DNA of 64,000 bases from Bacteroidota bacterium (GCA_016718035.1 JADKEK010000001.1:1-64000); one strand, 5' to 3'. Positions 18,128-28,896 are shown, counted from the stretch's first letter. The notes: a model not told the origin generated them from the letters alone. A program made the numbers and translations.

Positions 18128-18324
18128 GCGTTTTGGTATTTTACAATTGATAGTTGTAACAAAGTATTGTAAGAATTAATCTTTGAATCAATAATTGGTA
18201 TTACTATTTTATGCCATCAAAATTTTTTCTACTTTCCTTATTTGAGCGGCAAAAAATTTCTAGTTGTGGCACCTTAATTTTCAAATTAACAGCAAAATTC
18301 GAAATGGCGATTGATTTTTTTTGG

Positions 18325-18425
18325 GGAGCATCAACATCCCCCACGCCAACAAAATCCGCACCGGCTTTCCACTACAACCCCTTTTCCGAGGCGGACAAAG
18401 GGGGTTTTCGTTGCAATCCGGGCTC
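18325..18425 (-). repeat. REP-like repeat unit
   Basis: GGAGCATCAACATCC, CACGCC and GCACCGGCTTTCCACTACAA are followed by a hairpin (CCCCTTTTCCG / GGACAAAGGGG) and GTTGCAATCC. Read on the minus strand this is GGATTGCAAC, a hairpin, then GGGGTTGTAGTGGAAAGCC, i.e. the core of the family in opposite order. Apart from this, 18128-18566 shows no gene. Confidence 0.65.
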
Positions 18426-18566
18426 ATAGCTGTAAATTACACGTAACTATTTTAATTATTTAAATAGTGCTTGAGTGAAAATTTAGCTGGCTGAAAAAAA
18501 ATGCCCTTGCAATCAACTTATTGTTATTTAATTTTTATGCTTCAGTTTAACTTGCCTAAACAAATG

Positions 18567-19250
18567 TTACAAACTCCATCGTTCCCCTTGTTTATTCAAC
18601 AATTTAATTTTTTCCGGCATCGAATTGGTTACACTTTGGTCGGGATACAAATGGTAGATGGCAAACATATTGGCATTAATTTGAAGATTATTTTCTTTTG
18701 CATCCGTCCAAATCCAGGTAGGTATAAATGCCCAGTCTATTTGTTCAACATTTGCAATTGTAACTGCCGATTCGGTATCGCCCGAAAAATATATTTTTTT
18801 ACCATGCCAGGTAATCAAATACGAATAATGTTTGAATGAAAAGTGGTGTTTTGTTTCAAAAGTTTCGATTGTAAAATCGGTAAATGTTGTATTGAATTTC
18901 GTGAACTCGTTAATATTCCATTTGCCAAATACGTTGCCCTTGTGTTTTGATTTTATTTGGTTCAGCATTTTTTTGGAATAATGGTCCGGATGTTTATGTG
19001 TAAACAGGAAATACGCATTATCGGGAATACTATCCAACTCCGCCGGATTGTAGGTCATATAATTAAAAGCGCCAGACTTATAAGGGAAATCGACATACAA
19101 ATTATTTTTTCCATCGGTCAGATGAACACCACAGTTCCCAATAAATTTTACTTGAATTTCCGGGGTTTGGGTGAATAGGCGAGTAGATATTGTGAAAAAT
19201 ACAATAAGTGCTAAGAGGTATATGTATCGTTTGTTCATTTTTGAGTTCAA
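18567..19250 (-). CDS. Secreted MBL-fold metallo-hydrolase
   Basis: The 227-residue protein starts with a membrane or signal segment (YIYLLALIVFFTIST); a start at 19238 (MNKRYIYL) is equally possible. It has a metallo-beta-lactamase fold of the UlaG-like group: GNCGVHLTDGKNNLYVDFP, the metal motif H85-K-H87-P-D89-H90, and SGDTES near residue 155 as a further ligand. These enzymes hydrolyse ester or phosphodiester bonds, or act on quorum or lipid substrates; the substrate cannot be told here. Location after the signal suggests a periplasmic role. A truncated copy of its 3' half lies at 13005-13377. Confidence 0.88.
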   Translation of the reverse strand: MNSKMNKRYIYLLALIVFFTISTRLFTQTPEIQVKFIGNCGVHLTDGKNNLYVDFPYKSGAFNYMTYNPAELDSIPDNAYFLFTHKHPDHYSKKMLNQIKSKHKGNVFGKWNINEFTKFNTTFTDFTIETFETKHHFSFKHYSYLITWHGKKIYFSGDTESAVTIANVEQIDWAFIPTWIWTDAKENNLQINANMFAIYHLYPDQSVTNSMPEKIKLLNKQGERWSL

Positions 19251-19491
19251 TTATCAATGTGCGCTACTTAAAAAAATTAAAACTGTTGTTCAGGTAGGCA
19301 GTCGCTTCAAAAATACGGTAAATGTTTTGAAAGTATTAATTTATAATTAAAATACTAAATATATTGGTGAATGCATCAAGTCAATCAACATTTTCAAGGT
19401 GAAAATAATGTATTAGTATAAACAAGACCTGTTTTTATAAACATTGTGTCGTATTTGCAACAAGCAACATGTTGAGATATACTGAAGATTT

Positions 19492-19690
19492 GCGTTAGGG
19501 GTTGTAGCGGAAATCCTTTGCTTTTTCAGCAAAGATTGCAGCGGAAAACCCGGCCGCGCGCGCAAAATGTTACATGTAAACGATAAATTTTATAGCGCGG
19601 CAACGCCCATGTACAAAAAAGAAATAATAATTGGAGCATCAACATTGCCAGACTAATACAATTCGCACAATTGTTCCGGTTTCGCAAATT
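19492..19690. repeat. REP-like structured repeat, copy B
   Basis: GCGTTAGGGGTTGTAGCGG, hairpin CTTTGCT/AGCAAAG, ATTGCAGCGGAAAACCCG, then an arm CCGCGC (19554-19559) pairing with GCGCGG (19595-19600) and closing AACGC against the opening GCGTT (19492-19609). A weaker inverse unit GGAGCATCAACATTGCC starts near 19632. The arm sequence differs from copy A but pairs equally well. The rest of 19251-20043 contains no supported gene. Confidence 0.7.
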
Positions 19691-20043
19691 AAACATTTCG
19701 CACAAATAAAATTTTCACCGAAATTCACTTTTATGACATCCGTTGAGGGTTTAATCAGATTAATCTAAAATTTCCAGGATGAGGATTAAAATCCATCGCA
19801 TTGTTAATAAAACAGTCGATAATAGTTGCACATGAGTTGTTATTTGTCGCGCTATTTGCATACTCGTCAGGACTACACCCTATCCTTCCAGAATCTTTAA
19901 TTCATAACAAATATCTGAAAGCCGCAATAAGTTCATTTGAACACTATCAATCCTATGGGGTAAAAATAACCCTTGGGAGGGGGTATAAATACGGTATTTT
20001 GGTTGAAAACCACTATTTACCTTTAGTCTCAAAAAATAATAAT

Positions 20044-20898
20044 ATGAAAACAATTAATTACCCAAACGGATTTAGAAAGTATTTTGCCTTATTGGTTTGT
20101 TTTATTGGTGTTCAATTTTTTAGTGTAAATGATTTGAAAGCGCAGGGAGTGTGTGATTGTAAAAATTATGTGGAGGGTGTAGATTTTGCACCTACAACAT
20201 GTAGGGTTTATTGCAATATGATTAAAACATTTACATCGTTTGATAAAGATAAGCAATCAAAAACAGTTACCATTTCGCTGAAAAGCTTTAATAATTATTA
20301 TAATTCATTTGATTTCCAACAAGATGGATTTCGAATATATTACGGTTATAATGAAGGTGAACTTTTGCAAATAATCTCTATAAGTAACGATTCAACCTAT
20401 TTAGATACTGGTTATTATGTTTTAAAAAATACAACCGATTATAGTATTAATGTCAATGATTGCATAACTCGTGATTCAACGATTGATTTAATAAAAAATT
20501 TTGTAAAGGAGTTTGCATGTCCAGGTGAAAAAATAACTATTTCTAGATATTACAAATACTCTGGTTTTACAAATCTTGTTTCAGATGCTGTGATATATAA
20601 TGATAAACCTTCATTTATCAGTTTTGAGCAATGTTATGTGCCTTTGGACGTAAGTATCAAATATAAATATCACCCTAATGTAACTTTTAAAGACATTACT
20701 GATGATTTTAACGTAGGCTATTCAACGGTAATGTATTTAAAAAAAGAAGGCGAGCCAAATAAACCGGGAGATATATTGACACGAGAAATTAAGATTATTG
20801 ATGATGTATATCCAAAGGATTATCAAAGTGGATTTTTAGAAATTGGCAAACCCTGTCCGCCACGGTGTGGTTCGATTACGTGGATGGATGTTAAATAA
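20044..20898 (+). CDS. Secreted protein of unknown function
   Basis: The ATG at 20044 gives a 284-residue protein whose N-terminus is a good signal peptide (YFALLVCFIGVQFF, cleavage near LKAQG); an in-frame TTG at 19801 would add 81 residues of no likely coding value before it. The mature protein has Cys-rich ends (GVCDCKNYVEG, TTCRVYCN, and PCPPRCGS near the C-terminus), which suggests disulfides. The middle is beta-rich and carries no motif I know. No T9SS tail is seen. It precedes the propeller protein at 21030 by 131 bp on the same strand. Confidence 0.75.
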   Translation: MKTINYPNGFRKYFALLVCFIGVQFFSVNDLKAQGVCDCKNYVEGVDFAPTTCRVYCNMIKTFTSFDKDKQSKTVTISLKSFNNYYNSFDFQQDGFRIYYGYNEGELLQIISISNDSTYLDTGYYVLKNTTDYSINVNDCITRDSTIDLIKNFVKEFACPGEKITISRYYKYSGFTNLVSDAVIYNDKPSFISFEQCYVPLDVSIKYKYHPNVTFKDITDDFNVGYSTVMYLKKEGEPNKPGDILTREIKIIDDVYPKDYQSGFLEIGKPCPPRCGSITWMDVK

Positions 20899-21029
20899 GA
20901 TTAAAACCTTATGAAACTTTTCAATTATTTATTTGATAATGACATTCACCTTGTTAAATATATTTAACTAACATGCTTCAATTAACCCTTTCAAATTTGT
21001 TGCTCCAATTATTTAACTAATAAATTACT

Positions 21030-23138
21030 ATGAAAAATAAAATTTCAACATTATATGCTAGTTGTGTTTTCGCACTTTTCTGCCTGCTATTTAATATTAA
21101 AATTTCTGCTCAACCGGCCATTATGTGGCAAAATACAATTGGCAGCACTGCTAACGATATTTTAGAAGATATTATCCAAACCAGCGATGGCGGATATTTA
21201 ATGGGAGGCTTTAATACAGGCGGGGGAATTAACGGTGATAAAACCGTAACCGGCTCATGCTGGCTTGTAAAAGTGAATAGTGTTGGCGTTATTGAATGGC
21301 AAAAAGGATATGTTGGTGGCTCCTCTATTAAGTCTATTAAAGAAACTTTAGATGGAGGATATATTCTTGGTTGTGGTTCTACACTTGGCATTGTTGGAGA
21401 TAAGACTGAACCTAACATTGGGGGCACTGGTTCAGAGGATTATTGGATAATTAAAACGGATAATCTTGGTAATATCCAATGGCAAAATACTATAGGAGGT
21501 AACGGTAGAGATTACATACAAGATATTTTTGTTAATGCGGATGGATCTTTTTTTGTTGCAGGTTATTCTGACTCTGATGCCAGCGGGGATAAATCAGAAA
21601 ATAATATTGGAGCAGGCGCTGATTTTGATTATTGGTTAATGCAACTTGACGTTACGGGAAACATAATTTGGGAAAATACTATTGGCACTACTACTGGTGC
21701 TGATTTATTATATGCTGCCAAAAAAACTTTAGATGGTGGTTATATAGTTGGTGGTTTAAGCGGCGGAGTAGGTGGTGGTGATATGGCTGAAATTCCTATT
21801 TCAGGATCAGGATATTGGGCTGTTAAAGTGGATCAAAATGGTGACATTGAATGGGAAAATTACTACGAAGGTGGAGGTCCTGGTGCAAACGGAGGAATTC
21901 GCTCTATTGCAGTTGCTTCGGATGGCGGTTATTTATTAGGTGGATATTCTAGTCAAGCTGGATTAAATGACAAAACTGAATCATCTATTTCTTATGATTA
22001 CTGGGTTATAAAAATTGATAGTGTGGGAGCAAAGGAATGGGACAATACGATTGCAGGGTATGGTACCGGTTCTGATTTATTAATGGCAGTATGCGCAACA
22101 GATGACAACAGTTTTGTTTTAGGTGGCCACTCACATTCAGGAATTGGAGGGGATAAAACGGAATCTTCTACGTCAGGAGTATATGATTATTGGTTGGTTA
22201 AAATAAATGAATTTGGCAACATACTTTGGGATTATACTATTAATAGTAACGGTGATGAGGATTTAAATACTGTAGCTCAAACGGCAGATGGCGGTGTAAT
22301 AATTGGTGGTAAATCAAATGGAACTTTAGCCTTCGAAAAAACAGAAGCAAATGTTGGTGATTATGATTTTTGGGTAATTAAATTAAACCCTGAAACTTGC
22401 AATGCAATTGCTTTAATAACACCCGGAGGAGCAACTACATTTTGTAAAGGTTCATCTGTAATGTTAACAGCCAATTCAGGTATTGGATTAACCTACCAAT
22501 GGAAAAGAAATGGTGCCAATATTGCAGGAGCGACAAGTATAAATTATAACGCAAATAAATCAGGAAATTATACTGTTCTGGTTAATAACGGTTTTTGTAC
22601 AGCACTTTCTTCTGCTTTAGTGGTAACAGTAAATAACACACCTACTGCAACTATTACAAATATGGATGCAACAAATAATTTATGTATTGATGCCAGTATC
22701 AAATTAAAAGCAAATGGTGGTGCCGGGTTAACTTATCAATGGTATAAAGGTGCTTCAGCATTAATTGGGGAGACAGGACAATTTTATTTTGCAACAACAA
22801 CAGGGAATTATAAAGTAAAGGTTACAAATGCAAGTGGATGTAGTAAAACGTCAGTGCCATACACAATCGTAAATGAATGCAAACTCGAAAATGAAAATTT
22901 GCAATCCATTACTTTATATCCGAACCCTACTTCAGATATCATCAATATTGAATTACCTGAAGTCGGCAATTATGCTATTCATATTACGGATATTTCCGGG
23001 AAAATAGTTTTAAATTCAACTTTAAATAACCAAAACTATATTACGATTGATGTTTCAAGTTTGCCGGAAAATGTTTATGTTGTTTCAATTCAAAATGGAG
23101 GATTTGAGTTTAAAGGAAAAATTGTCAAAATTGATTGA
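21030..23138 (+). CDS. Secreted T9SS protein with propeller-like repeats and Ig-like domains
   Basis: This 702-residue protein has a signal peptide (to about residue 28, ISAQ). Residues 30-455 consist of about seven repeats of the type IxWxxTIGGxxxDxxxxxxxTxDGGYLLGGxSxSxxxGDKTE...DYWxxKxDxxGN, a beta-propeller family frequent in Bacteroidota. Two Ig-like domains follow (FCKGSSVMLTANSGIGLTYQWKRNG, about 468-545, and the related ACIDASIKLKANG segment, about 550-620). The last 75 residues (ITLYPNPTSDIINIELPE to the end) are a T9SS sorting domain. It is probably a surface or released adhesion or binding protein. The gene ends 36 bp before the strong palindromic terminator at 23174. Confidence 0.88.
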   Translation: MKNKISTLYASCVFALFCLLFNIKISAQPAIMWQNTIGSTANDILEDIIQTSDGGYLMGGFNTGGGINGDKTVTGSCWLVKVNSVGVIEWQKGYVGGSSIKSIKETLDGGYILGCGSTLGIVGDKTEPNIGGTGSEDYWIIKTDNLGNIQWQNTIGGNGRDYIQDIFVNADGSFFVAGYSDSDASGDKSENNIGAGADFDYWLMQLDVTGNIIWENTIGTTTGADLLYAAKKTLDGGYIVGGLSGGVGGGDMAEIPISGSGYWAVKVDQNGDIEWENYYEGGGPGANGGIRSIAVASDGGYLLGGYSSQAGLNDKTESSISYDYWVIKIDSVGAKEWDNTIAGYGTGSDLLMAVCATDDNSFVLGGHSHSGIGGDKTESSTSGVYDYWLVKINEFGNILWDYTINSNGDEDLNTVAQTADGGVIIGGKSNGTLAFEKTEANVGDYDFWVIKLNPETCNAIALITPGGATTFCKGSSVMLTANSGIGLTYQWKRNGANIAGATSINYNANKSGNYTVLVNNGFCTALSSALVVTVNNTPTATITNMDATNNLCIDASIKLKANGGAGLTYQWYKGASALIGETGQFYFATTTGNYKVKVTNASGCSKTSVPYTIVNECKLENENLQSITLYPNPTSDIINIELPEVGNYAIHITDISGKIVLNSTLNNQNYITIDVSSLPENVYVVSIQNGGFEFKGKIVKID

Positions 23139-23173
23139 TGACTTTTAGCCTAAACTTGTAAAAAACAGTCACA

Positions 23174-23219
23174 TAATTATTTGATTTTCAATTGTAAAAT
23201 ATTGAAAATCAAATAATTA
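23174..23219 (+). terminator. Perfect 19-bp palindromic terminator
   Basis: TAATTATTTGATTTTCAAT (23174-23192) is the exact complement of ATTGAAAATCAAATAATTA (23201-23219) around an 8-nt loop. The stem is AT-rich without a GC clamp, so it may act as a terminator or processing hairpin for the gene ending at 23138. A recombination site is an alternative. Confidence 0.6.
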
Positions 23220-23294
23220 AACAGAAAAATTAGTATTATAAATCATTTGTCTTGTCACAAAATGTTCGTATATCAAGTAGATAATTTAACCGCA

Positions 23295-23360
23295 CTCCCA
23301 CAATTTTTAGTTCTTCCTCAGTGAGGTTGTAGAGTTGGTAGACAAATGGTTGATCTGGGT
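23295..23360 (-). pseudogene. Remnant of a second type IIG restriction enzyme C-terminus
   Basis: Read on the minus strand this encodes QPFVYQLYNLTEEELKIVG, nearly the same as the last residues (LVYQLYNLTEEEIKIVEG) of the broken type IIG gene ending at 25200. Only this tail survives; upstream lies the gene at 23387. It suggests that two related enzymes, or a duplicated tail, once flanked the two-gene module. Confidence 0.65.
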
Positions 23361-23386
23361 TTAAACAAAAGCACTTAATACACTAT

Positions 23387-24202
23387 TTAAAACAATTTCG
23401 TTTGCAAATCTATTTTTGGATGAAATGTCCCGATTATGATAAAAGGGTTTGGTGCATTTCTCAGATGAAATTCAAAAGTTGTTCCCAAGAAGAAATGCAG
23501 GTCTTTTGTTTTGGCAAAGTCGTCAAAATATTTTTTACGAACGTCTGCAATGGCCTTAGTTTCATCCCCATGATGGCGGGCAAGGCAATTCCAAAACAGT
23601 TGGCCTGTTTCCCAATCTTCAATCATCATACGGCTTTCAGTGCCTTGATTGTCTTTGAAGTGGAATTTGAATTTGTAAGGTAGTTTTTGAACCACTTCAA
23701 ATTTACCTTCATTGTTGGTTTCAAAAAGGTTGAGTTGGTTCAGTTTAGCTAATTTGTCTTTGTCCCATTCACGGTCAACCAACTCGGCTGTAAAGTCTAA
23801 TATCTCTGTTGGTTTGAAAACAGCTAATGATGTGCAAATGTCTTTATTCTTTGCTTCTGAAATCAGTTCAGTGAGGTTGTAATAGATTTTATTTAAACAG
23901 ATTTTTTTCCGTTCGTTCCAATTATTAGCGGTGTCAATGTGTCCAACTACTTTTATTTCGCTGTCAATACTACGTGGTCTAAAACTATCTGGCCTGAAAT
24001 CACTGGTGTTCTTTACTAAATCAACTTCTATCCAGTCATATTTTTTGTATTGTTCGTTGTATGATTTTTTGCGGAAGGGAACAGGATATAGCCTCACCCA
24101 AGTGCCATCTTCTCGGAAGCCTGCTGTGCAAACGAGTTCATCATACTTTGTGGAAAGTGTTGGATAAGTTTTTACCGTAATCAAGACTTTCGTTAGTGCC
24201 AT
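23387..24202 (-). CDS. Conserved unknown protein paired with a DUF488 protein
   Basis: The 271-residue protein opens with VLITVKTYPTLSTKYDELVCTAGFREDGTWVRLYPVPFR, a segment I associate with a family of uncharacterised proteins found next to DUF488 genes, and continues with YDWIEVDLVKN and a charged middle. The stretch RMMIEDWETGQLFWNCLARH precedes a final beta-rich part ending NPFIIIGTFHPK. There is no signal or membrane segment, so it is cytosolic. It follows the DUF488 gene by 3 bp, so the two are translationally linked and likely act together. Being inside a restriction-modification locus, a defence-related role is a reasonable inference, but no catalytic motif is evident. Confidence 0.75.
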   Translation of the reverse strand: MALTKVLITVKTYPTLSTKYDELVCTAGFREDGTWVRLYPVPFRKKSYNEQYKKYDWIEVDLVKNTSDFRPDSFRPRSIDSEIKVVGHIDTANNWNERKKICLNKIYYNLTELISEAKNKDICTSLAVFKPTEILDFTAELVDREWDKDKLAKLNQLNLFETNNEGKFEVVQKLPYKFKFHFKDNQGTESRMMIEDWETGQLFWNCLARHHGDETKAIADVRKKYFDDFAKTKDLHFFLGTTFEFHLRNAPNPFIIIGTFHPKIDLQTKLF

Positions 24203-24205
24203 ACA

Positions 24206-25090
24206 TTAGATGTGTTTTATTTCATAGTTAAAGCCGGGAAGGTTTTTAATGGCTTCTGCTAAATGCTTACGGTGGCATTGACAAATATTTGCCTCAAAAC
24301 AAGTTAGTGCAATTCTTTTGTGTGTTTGCAATAAATTGAATATTTGCAATTGAACCTTTGTTGTTTTTGTAAGATTGTTTTCGCAGTATACTTTAAAAAG
24401 TGAATCGTAATCACTTTGGTTGTTTAGCGATTGCCTTTGTGCAGATTGTATACCTACTTCCGGGAAATGTAAATATTGAATGCCAATACTTTCACAATAT
24501 TTCTTTATTTGACTTTTACTAAACCCAAATTTCATACTTAGCGGATTGTTCCTAACATCAACCAGGAGTTTGATATTATTTTTTAATAAACGAACCAAAT
24601 ACTCCTCCAATGAAATTCCTTCATATCCGATGGTAAATAGCATTGTACTATCCTGAGTTGGTTTATTGCGGATTACATTGACCAATTCATTTTGGGTCAA
24701 AATGTTTTCAGCAACTTCACTATTTATCGCATAAAATGGGTAGCTAATATAAGTGTGTTTCATTAAATCTGTTGAACTCAATGCACCGTAAATAAATTTA
24801 ACTTCTTGTAAAAGTGATCGATCATTAGGTTTTAGTTGTTCAACATAATTTGTTTGGTCAATTTTTTCAATACATTTATCCTCCTCACGCAACAAACCTT
24901 TGCGCACCATAGTTGTAATGTCAGCATTGGCAGAATAGGAATAACAACCAAAACGATAAGGTATAAAATCGTATTCAGCTTTAGGCTGCTTTTGTGTAAA
25001 TAAAAAAAGTAATTTTTGTAACCGAATTTTATCTATTTGGCCATCAAACAGTTGTAATAATGCAAGTATGATTTTTCGGCGGTAAAACAT
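24206..25090 (-). CDS. DUF488-domain protein with SocA/DUF4065-like N-terminus
   Basis: Residues 1-110 resemble the helical SocA-like (DUF4065/Panacea) fold: KIRLQKLLFLF, YDFIPYRFGCYSYSANADI. Residues about 150-290 are a DUF488 domain: FTIGYEGISLEEYL, LLVDVRNNPLSMKFGFS and CFEANICQCHRKHLAEAI, whose Cys and His residues are the conserved set. The biochemical role of DUF488 is unknown. The fusion of an antitoxin-type domain with DUF488, its position right after a type IIG restriction-modification gene, and its coupling to the gene at 23387 point to defence or DNA-related function. The protein is 294 residues and looks intact. Confidence 0.82.
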   Translation of the reverse strand: MFYRRKIILALLQLFDGQIDKIRLQKLLFLFTQKQPKAEYDFIPYRFGCYSYSANADITTMVRKGLLREEDKCIEKIDQTNYVEQLKPNDRSLLQEVKFIYGALSSTDLMKHTYISYPFYAINSEVAENILTQNELVNVIRNKPTQDSTMLFTIGYEGISLEEYLVRLLKNNIKLLVDVRNNPLSMKFGFSKSQIKKYCESIGIQYLHFPEVGIQSAQRQSLNNQSDYDSLFKVYCENNLTKTTKVQLQIFNLLQTHKRIALTCFEANICQCHRKHLAEAIKNLPGFNYEIKHI

Positions 25091-25199
25091 TTTGCAAAGT
25101 TACTTTTATTTTGGGAATATTCAATAAGCGTAAAAGAGCTGCCATGAAAGCAATTTAGCAGTGTAATAATCGTTTAATGGCTTATAAATAAAGAATGTT

Positions 25200-28100
25200 T
25201 CAATTACCTTCCACAATTTTTATTTCTTCCTCGGTGAGGTTGTAGAGTTGATAGACTAATTGATCGATTTGGGATTCTATTTGATTAGATTGTTCCAGTT
25301 TTATTTTTGCATTTATTACTTGGTTTACATAATCGACAAATTTTTGTTGGTAAGTCTTGTTAATGTTTATAATTGGGAAATTTTCAACAGTTTCCATTAA
25401 CAATGTAGGAAATAGTTTTCTGTTAGCTTTAGGTGATGTAATTACTTGCCAAAATGAAAATAATTTGCTATTTAAAAGGCAGAAATACGAATTGAGATTC
25501 AAATTACCCTGTTTCGTCAAATCCAACTTAAAAATTGATTGATTATTATAAAATAATCTTCTACATTCAAATTTGCGAAAACCTTAATTTTCCACCTCTT
25601 GTAATTTCTCTCACTTAATAACCTTGGCCCATCAAAAAATCCTATTGGTCTTTGGATTAGGGTTCTTCAACCTTTGCAAATACTTTTCAATCAAAGGATA
25701 TTCAGAAATTTCAACGCCTCGTCTCGTAAATATTATCCACTTTTCAATTTGTTCAATAACAGTCCATTTTTTTAGATCCTTGCCTTCCCAAATCGGTTTT
25801 ATGATCTGTTTATTAATGTTATCTTGTGTTAATTCATAATAGGTAACTTTGTCAATAATAAAGGCTTTGTTAAAACCTGTTAATATACCTCTATAACATC
25901 TTCCAAATTGGCTAATTAAACTTTTATGTGCTTGAATTTTTAAAAGTATATTCTGTTCAAAACGATTGATGAAGTTCCAAACAGTGGAATTTAAATTTTC
26001 TTGTTCAACTGTAGTGAAGTTTGATTCGTTTTGTATGATTTCCTTGTCGTTGAAGTTAGTTTTAGAATTTGTAAAATTGGAAATTGTTTTTTTGTATAAG
26101 TTTTTTCAGGTTTAATTTAAGGCCATCAAACGGGTTCTGTCTTCAAGTATTACAACTCTGTAAATTCAATATACTTTTTAAAACTAAATCTTTACAGCAA
26201 GGATGGAATGACTTCCAGCGTGGTTTTATCAAAGGTGTTATTAATAAAAGAAAAATACCCATTTTCTCTCATAACATTATAGCTTAATTCATAGAAATAG
26301 GAAAAGATGTCGCCAATCAGATTTGAAAACTTTAAAATTAGAGGATAAATGAGTTGAAAATTATCTCCCCAAGCTCCTCTTGCCTTATATATGGCGGATT
26401 CCCAATCACCACATCAAATCCCATAAAATCCCCATCATCATTCAGCACTTCTGGAAATTCAAATCGCCATTCAAAGGCGTTTTCAAATATTTTGTTGGAT
26501 TTTATTTCTTCAATTTCGGCTTCTAATTTTTGGGTTTCGGTGGTGAGTTGTGTTATTTTTTTGTTCCAGTCGGCCTTTTCTTTAGGGCTCATTTCAAAAA
26601 GGCTTTGCTGGGTGCTGAGTTTTACTAATTCACCATTTAGAGTATAGAGCTTTTTTACTTTGGGGTCGTTAGCCGATATTTCGCTTCTGAAATTGGATTT
26701 TATATCAGCAATGAGGCGCTCCATTTCACGTTTTTGCTCTTTGCTTTCGGCGTTGCGGTATGTGTCAACTGCTAATTTGTAACTGTCTATTGACCATTTG
26801 CTTTTTTTTAGTGCTTGCTTCAAATCTGCATCAATCGCAAAACGGCTTACCAGGGAGTTACCACATTTAATATTGATGTCAATATTCGGTAATGTTTCTA
26901 ACTCAGTGGCATTTTTATAATACGCGTTTTTTAATAATTCAATCCATAAACGCAATCGGCATATTTTTACCGAATTAGTATTAATGTCAACACCAAAAAG
27001 GCAGTTTTCAATAATGGTTTGTTTTTCATGGAATAATGTTTCCTGGATGCGCTGACTTTCTTTGTTGTTGGGATTGTATTCAAATAATTCGGCATCTTCG
27101 TCAGTGACAATTAATTCGTCATTTACTACTTCTACATGATATTCTTTCAAACGTTTGCCGGTTCTGTCCTGCAGAATGTTTAAATCGTTTTTAACGGCAA
27201 TCATTTCATTTAGTGCTGAAACTAAGAAGTGTCCCGAACCAACTGCCGGGTCGCAGATTTTGATACTGTTTACAATGTTGTTTGCATCTGCACGATCCTC
27301 AATTTTATCGTATAGGTCATCAATACTTGTGCAATTCCAGTTTTTAACTTCATTAAATTTCTGCACCACCGCTTTTCTGATGGTTTCTCGGCACATATAC
27401 ATGGTTATAAAACCCGGTGTAAAAAACGAACCATCTTTGTAGCCGTTTATTTTTTCGAAAATCAATCCTAAAACCGAGGCGTTGATTAGCGTTTTATTGT
27501 CTTCTTGAATTTCTTCCGAACCTTCACTACTAAAATCATAAGCATTTAAAAATGCAAATAAATATTCCAGCGTTTTCAAATTGCCGGTAAGCTTTTTGCC
27601 GTGTTGATCCTTTAGCACCGTAGAGGATATTACAGGAATTGTTTTATCATCTTTCAGATTACTAATAAACAGGGTCACCTGTTCAAGGTCTGTTGGTTCA
27701 AATAATGATGAGTTAAGATAAGGGACTTGAGCGAATACCTTTTTTACATCATCGTTACGTTCATCATATTTTCGTGCTAATACCTGAAAAAACAAACTAT
27801 TCAGGTCGTCGTAATTATTTATTTTGTCGAGATTGAGAAACGCATACTGAGCATCTCCCTTATGATAGGTAATTAATTGCGCTTCGAGTAATTTCAGGAA
27901 TAAAATCCTGTTTATCCAGGTAATGGATAATTCCAATCCGACATTAAACAACCGTTCATTTTGATTAGCACCAAATTGGTTTGGTTTTTCAAGCCTGCTT
28001 AGCTTATCAAGACTATCCAATTGGATAATGGTATCCTCCAATATGGTCCCCGAATGGCGTTCACCTGCTTTATGGCGTTCAATCAGTTTTTTACCGCCCT

Positions 28101-28896
28101 CTTTCGTTTCCGTAAGGCCGATAATATGTAATAACTCGCTATAAAATCGTTTGTCGAGACTATTACTATCGTTAGTAAATGGCAGTTTTAACAGGTGTTC
28201 CGGAGAAAGTAATTTAAATAATGCAATTAGTGCATTATCATCTGCTTTAGCGGCATTGCGCAATGGCTTTTGAAAATCCTGAATATTAAAATAGGTAAAT
28301 GTGATTTCGCCGCTGATACTTTCAATAAATGGTTCCGCTATTTGTTTGTAAAAGAAATCAGTTTTCGTATCGGCCAGGCGGCCAGCCTCAAAATCTGTGA
28401 ATTGTTTCACCAGGTTTTTATTTTGAGCAAACAGTCGCTCAAACAGAGTTGCATCAAAAATAAACCACTCATTAATATTGGTAGCAACTCCGTGTTTTAC
28501 CTCCAGATTTTTATGCGTAATCCGTTCCCGCAAGTAATACAGCACCAATTCCTGAAAAGCCTTAGCATTCAGCTTGGTGGTAGTCATCATTTCTGCCTTA
28601 TTAGTCGGTTTTTTAGCCTCTACAATTAACCCAACCGAACTTTTGGCAGTATTCCCATTATGAATAACTAAATCGTTACGACCCTTTGTATTGATAAAAT
28701 GATTTGGGTCATAATAAGTCTTCTTCAAAAAATCCGAAACCAGGTTCTTATGAAACTCCTCGCTCTCCGTATCATTCGTTCTGTCCAGCAGTGTAATCAG
28801 GTTATTTTTAAAAGCCTCAATTTCAGTCCTGTTGGGTTTAACCTTCAAAAAGGCTTTGTTGAGCGCCTGTTTTGGTTTGAGCTGGGTTGGGAGCAT
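25200..28896 (-). pseudogene. Decayed type IIG restriction-modification enzyme (Eco57I/TaqI-C class)
   Basis: Intact from the ATG at 28896 to a stop at 26338 (852 residues): a nuclease-like N-terminus (NDLVIHNG..VGLIVEAKK, PD-ExK type), the SAM motif DPAVGSGHF near residue 550 and the adenine-methyltransferase motif NPPYIRQEEL near 834. After GEI the frame breaks. Remnants follow in shifting frames: GDIFSYFYELSYNVMRENGYFSFINN, then a specificity-domain segment FGRCYRGILTGFNKAF..IWEGKDLKKW..WIIFTRRGVEI (about 26010-25634, ended by a stop), and finally LLNSKLFSFWQ..YQLYNLTEEEIKIVEG to 25200. Several stops and missing sequence separate these. The methylase part could still fold but target recognition is lost, so restriction is probably dead. 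Confidence 0.85.

Noticed and set aside
18501..18839. 112-codon plus-strand ORF, also matching a 68-codon ORF at 13015
   Set aside because: Both are antisense to the MBL-fold gene and its broken copy; their likeness is explained by that duplication.
19801..20043. N-terminal extension of the gene at 20044 from a TTG start
   Set aside because: The ATG at 20044 starts an ideal signal peptide; an 81-residue extension would place that signal internally.
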